Source: Desmonostoc muscorum FACHB-395 (GTDB lineage: Bacteria > Cyanobacteriota > Cyanobacteriia > Cyanobacteriales > Nostocaceae). Taken from it: a DNA stretch of 64,000 nucleotides. A program made the position numbers and the translations under genes. The stretch is from NCBI RefSeq assembly GCF_014698035.1, contig NZ_JACJSF010000012.1, positions 97,937 to 161,936 of the forward strand. Direction: 5' to 3'. Under the pieces are notes generated by a model. It did no database searches and was not told where the DNA came from. It saw nothing but the letters and a program-made list of their open reading frames with translations. Positions 61,732 to 64,000 of the stretch are shown piece after piece. Each line of letters opens with the position of its first letter. Positions within the stretch are counted from its first letter, which is position 1.

Positions 61732-61899
61732 TTTTTGCCTCCTGCGATCGCACCATAAAATATTTTTAGGCTAACTCTCAGCGTTGTAGTTCTGCTGAAG
61801 AGTTTTCTTGAAATCATTTTACCTGTTTGACGCACTCACCCCTAAAAGGGGTGGAATTCAACCACTTATCCCGGATTTCTCACGCATAGTGTAGGCAGA

Positions 61900-62050
61900 G
61901 GGAGAAGAGGAGAGGGGGGAGTGTGGGGAGAGGGGGGAGTGTGGGGAGAGGAGGGAGTGTGGGGAGCCAGATTTCTTCCCCATCCTCCCACGCCTCCCAC
62001 ACCTCCCACACCTCCCACACCCCTTGATTTCTCACTTGTGAGAAATCAAG
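61900..62050. repeat. Purine-rich tandem array facing its complement, with a perfect hairpin
   Basis: GGGGGGAGTGTGGGGAGAG units (61912-61968) face CCTCCCACACCTCCCAC units (61984-62022) and can form a long stem. CTTGATTTCTCAC and GTGAGAAATCAAG around TT form a 13-bp hairpin at 62023-62050, 40 nt before the thrB start. It lies in the 360-nt gap between trmJ and thrB. Confidence 0.75.
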
Positions 62051-62090
62051 GTTATGTGAGATGCTGATTGATGATTAGTGAGTTTTGCCA

Positions 62091-63005
62091 ATGTCTGTTG
62101 TTTCTGCCATCACTGTTACTGTTCCCGCCACAACTGCTAATTTGGGGCCTGGTTTTGATTGCATCGGTGCAGCTTTAAAGCTGTACAACGAGTTCAAATT
62201 CACTCGCCTAGAAGAAGATGGGCTAATTATTCATGTCACTGGTACAGAAGCTGAACGAGTCCAAACTGATGAAAGCAATCTCCTTTACCAGGCGTTTGTC
62301 AAATTCTATCAACATATAGAGCAAACGCCGCCAACTGTGAAAATAGAGATTAAGTTAGGTGTCCCACTGGCGAGGGGTTTGGGTAGTTCGGCGACAGCGA
62401 TTGTGGGCGGATTAGTTGCTGCAAATCAACTTGAGGGTGCTACTCTTTCTCAGTCGCAGGTGATGGAGTTAGCGATCGCAATGGAAGGGCATCCTGATAA
62501 TGTAGTGCCAGCTTTGTTGGGAGGATGTCGTCTGGCTGCTACCAGTGGCACAGCTTGGGAAATTTGTGATGTTCCTTGGCATAAAGATGTTGTACCAGTT
62601 GTAGGTATTCCTAATTTTGAACTTTCCACTTCAGAGGCGCGGGGCGTTTTGCCAACTGAGGTGAGTCGCGCTGATGCAATTTTCAATACGGCACATTTGG
62701 GGTTACTGTTGCGTGGCTTGGAAACTGGTAACGGACAATGGTTAAAAACAGCTTTGCAAGATAAGCTGCATCAGCCCTATCGGAAAGCTTTGATTCCTGG
62801 TTATGATGCTGTCAACATTGCCGCTGTTAGTGCTGGTGCTTATGGTATGGTAATTAGTGGTGCGGGGCCGACACTGTTAGCTTTGGCGGATAAATTACAC
62901 TCAAAGGCTGTGGAGGCGGCGATGTTAGCTGCTTGGCAAGAAGAAGGAATTACAGCCGAGGTGCGATCGCTATCTCTCGATACCCAAGGCGCAAAAAGCT
63001 TTTAA
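62091..63005 (+). CDS. thrB: Homoserine kinase
   Basis: A 304-residue product from ATG 62091 (MSVVSAITVTVPATTANLGPG); a TTG six nt upstream is not needed. GHMP-kinase motifs are TTANLGPGFDCIG, the ATP loop GVPLARGLGSSATAIVGG, and AYGMVISGAGPTLLAL. MEGHPDNVVPALLGG is specific to homoserine kinase. It phosphorylates homoserine on the way to threonine in the cytosol. The length is standard. A conserved coiled-coil gene follows after 43 nt and is probably co-transcribed. Confidence 0.95.
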   Translation: MSVVSAITVTVPATTANLGPGFDCIGAALKLYNEFKFTRLEEDGLIIHVTGTEAERVQTDESNLLYQAFVKFYQHIEQTPPTVKIEIKLGVPLARGLGSSATAIVGGLVAANQLEGATLSQSQVMELAIAMEGHPDNVVPALLGGCRLAATSGTAWEICDVPWHKDVVPVVGIPNFELSTSEARGVLPTEVSRADAIFNTAHLGLLLRGLETGNGQWLKTALQDKLHQPYRKALIPGYDAVNIAAVSAGAYGMVISGAGPTLLALADKLHSKAVEAAMLAAWQEEGITAEVRSLSLDTQGAKSF

Positions 63006-63048
63006 GATTTTATTCAGCACTTAAAACTCAGCACTTAAAACTCGATTT

Positions 63049-63558
63049 ATGGAGCAAATTCAGGCTGAAATGGCGGCGCTTAACTCTCAAATTGAAATTC
63101 TTTTAGAAGAACGCGCTGCACTCACTATTAATAATGTCATCTCTAGCGAGAATGATTCACCCCAGGCAATGGTTGAAGCATATCGCCGTCAAGCCAGGGA
63201 AAATGCCCAGTTATCAGTTGAACTCCAGGGCATTGATGCTGCGATCGCAGCTTTGGAAGTCCAAATCAAACAAAAACAAAATAAATTAGTGCGTTGGCAA
63301 GTTGAATCAAAACAACTTACCCAACAACAGCAGCTAGAAGAAGCGAAAGAAGTGGCACAGGTTCATGCTCAACGCATTAATCAACTGGCTGGAGAATTGG
63401 CGGCAGAAGTCCGTTTTCTTAAGGCTTGTGCCAATGAACTGAGTCCAATGTATTGGCAGATTTATTACAAGCCTTTCATTACTGGGTTCAAAACAATCTC
63501 CGTTCCTTATGTCCGCTCTGATTTAGAAGTGTGGACAATTGTCAACCGGATTGTTTAA
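63049..63558 (+). CDS. Conserved cyanobacterial coiled-coil protein
   Basis: A 169-residue product. The first 125 residues are almost all helix with heptads (MAALNSQIEILLEERAAL, AAIAALEVQIKQKQNKLVRW). A short C-terminal part, SPMYWQIYYKPFITGFKTIS, looks folded. There is no signal or membrane segment. I do not recognise a family name. Its position behind thrB suggests joint transcription only. Confidence 0.65.
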   Translation: MEQIQAEMAALNSQIEILLEERAALTINNVISSENDSPQAMVEAYRRQARENAQLSVELQGIDAAIAALEVQIKQKQNKLVRWQVESKQLTQQQQLEEAKEVAQVHAQRINQLAGELAAEVRFLKACANELSPMYWQIYYKPFITGFKTISVPYVRSDLEVWTIVNRIV

Positions 63559-63630
63559 TTCTGTGAGCTACAGCATTAAGCGAAAACACCTCTAATTTGC
63601 ATAACCAAATTTCATCAAACTTTTGTGGTT

Positions 63631-63733
63631 TATACCAATTTAATATGAAGTTGCACATATCTTGATGCCCCTAAATCCCCCTTAAAAAGAGGGACTTTGA
63701 TAGATGTTTTTCCGGTTCCCCCCTTTATTAAGG
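63631..63733. mobile_element. Inverted second copy of the MITE-like end found at 27219-27318
   Basis: TATACCAATTTAATATGAAG, then CATATCTTGATG, CCCTAAATCCCCCTTAAAAA and GATAGATGTTTTTCCGGTTC match the reverse complement of 27219-27318 with only scattered changes. The opposite end is lacking, so this copy is partial. The remaining gap to 63937 is non-coding spacer with one HIP1 octamer. Confidence 0.75.
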
Positions 63734-63937
63734 CTACGGTGTACACACAAGTACTATCTGAAAGGGTTTCAGGCGTTATAGACCCCTTAAATTGTCATTA
63801 CAAGCGCAGTGATAACGGAGCGAAGTAATCACATAATCCCCTGGTTAAAGCGATTGCGTCGTCGTTCCTCCTCGCTCTGGAGAGGCTTCAAGAGCGATCG
63901 CCTCCGGTGGGATACCGTTGGCGAATTCCCCAAACGG

Positions 63938-64000
63938 CTAAACTGAACCGATTAGTTCAATAATGAAACGATTGAGAGCCTTCTGAGCAGTTTTATACCC
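63938..64000 (-). CDS. Possible C-terminal end of a gene entering from the right
   Basis: Twenty codons in one frame (GYKTAQKALNRFIIELIGSV) end in TAG at 63938-63940. The composition looks protein-like, and the basic-then-hydrophobic end could be the tail of a transposase, but it is too short to judge. Confidence 0.25.
   Translation of the reverse strand, partial: GYKTAQKALNRFIIELIGSV

Overview
The window is a piece of chromosome from a filamentous, heterocyst-type cyanobacterium, most like Nostoc or a close relative. The palindrome GCGATCGC (HIP1) occurs throughout, and short tandem and mirror repeats of the Nostoc kind fill the gaps between genes. The gene content is also cyanobacterial: petN, plant-type ferredoxin, GH100 invertase, Tab2-like protein, UPF0182, DUF928, a WD40 serine/threonine kinase and several multidomain sensor kinases. 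No rRNA, tRNA, CRISPR array or intact insertion sequence was seen.

Layout. 1-6.7 kb is a signalling block. A tandem-GAF histidine kinase runs off the left edge; three of its four GAF domains carry a cyanobacteriochrome-like cysteine. It is followed by petN with a 53-residue membrane protein, an ethylene-receptor-like hybrid kinase, and a receiver-first kinase. 6.8-16 kb holds an exonuclease, an anchored Mn superoxide dismutase, exported proteins of unknown role, an amino acid permease and a lipoprotein methyltransferase. 16.5-27.5 kb holds an SDR dehydrogenase and a neutral invertase, UPF0182, a Ser/Thr kinase with seven WD40 repeats, and a WGxxGxxG protein. 27.6-37.5 kb is mostly minus strand: ClC with CBS and USP domains, TldE, Tab2, HAD and NDH-2. 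It ends with a plus-strand radical SAM activase and an orphan FecCD permease, separated by a 21-bp tandem repeat.

38-48 kb holds an SMR transporter, Hsp20 behind a possible RNA thermometer, ferredoxin, HemD, and an apparent surface-protein operon read leftward: response regulator, CHASE2 kinase, DUF928 protein and a large two-partner-secretion exoprotein. The response regulator is cut by an in-frame TAA. 48-49.5 kb is a scar region with a MITE that has perfect 10-bp target duplications, a truncated nuclease/transposase-like gene, a second palindromic element, and a GC-rich DUF1772 gene that looks acquired.

49.6-54.3 kb is the most unusual region. It has two paralogous DUF4157 (eCIS-core) proteins with a shared N-terminal leader and similar upstream DNA. 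One carries a C-terminal OmpA domain and is translationally coupled to a HEAT-repeat protein. DUF4157 proteins are known associates and effectors of extracellular contractile injection systems, but no sheath, tube or baseplate genes are present here.

54.7-64 kb returns to housekeeping-type genes: a DUF2301 membrane protein, DUF218, a DUF1400-SGNH fusion, DprA, an inactive-looking class A beta-lactamase-like protein, TrmJ and homoserine kinase.

All family names come from recognising motifs by eye; no database was searched.
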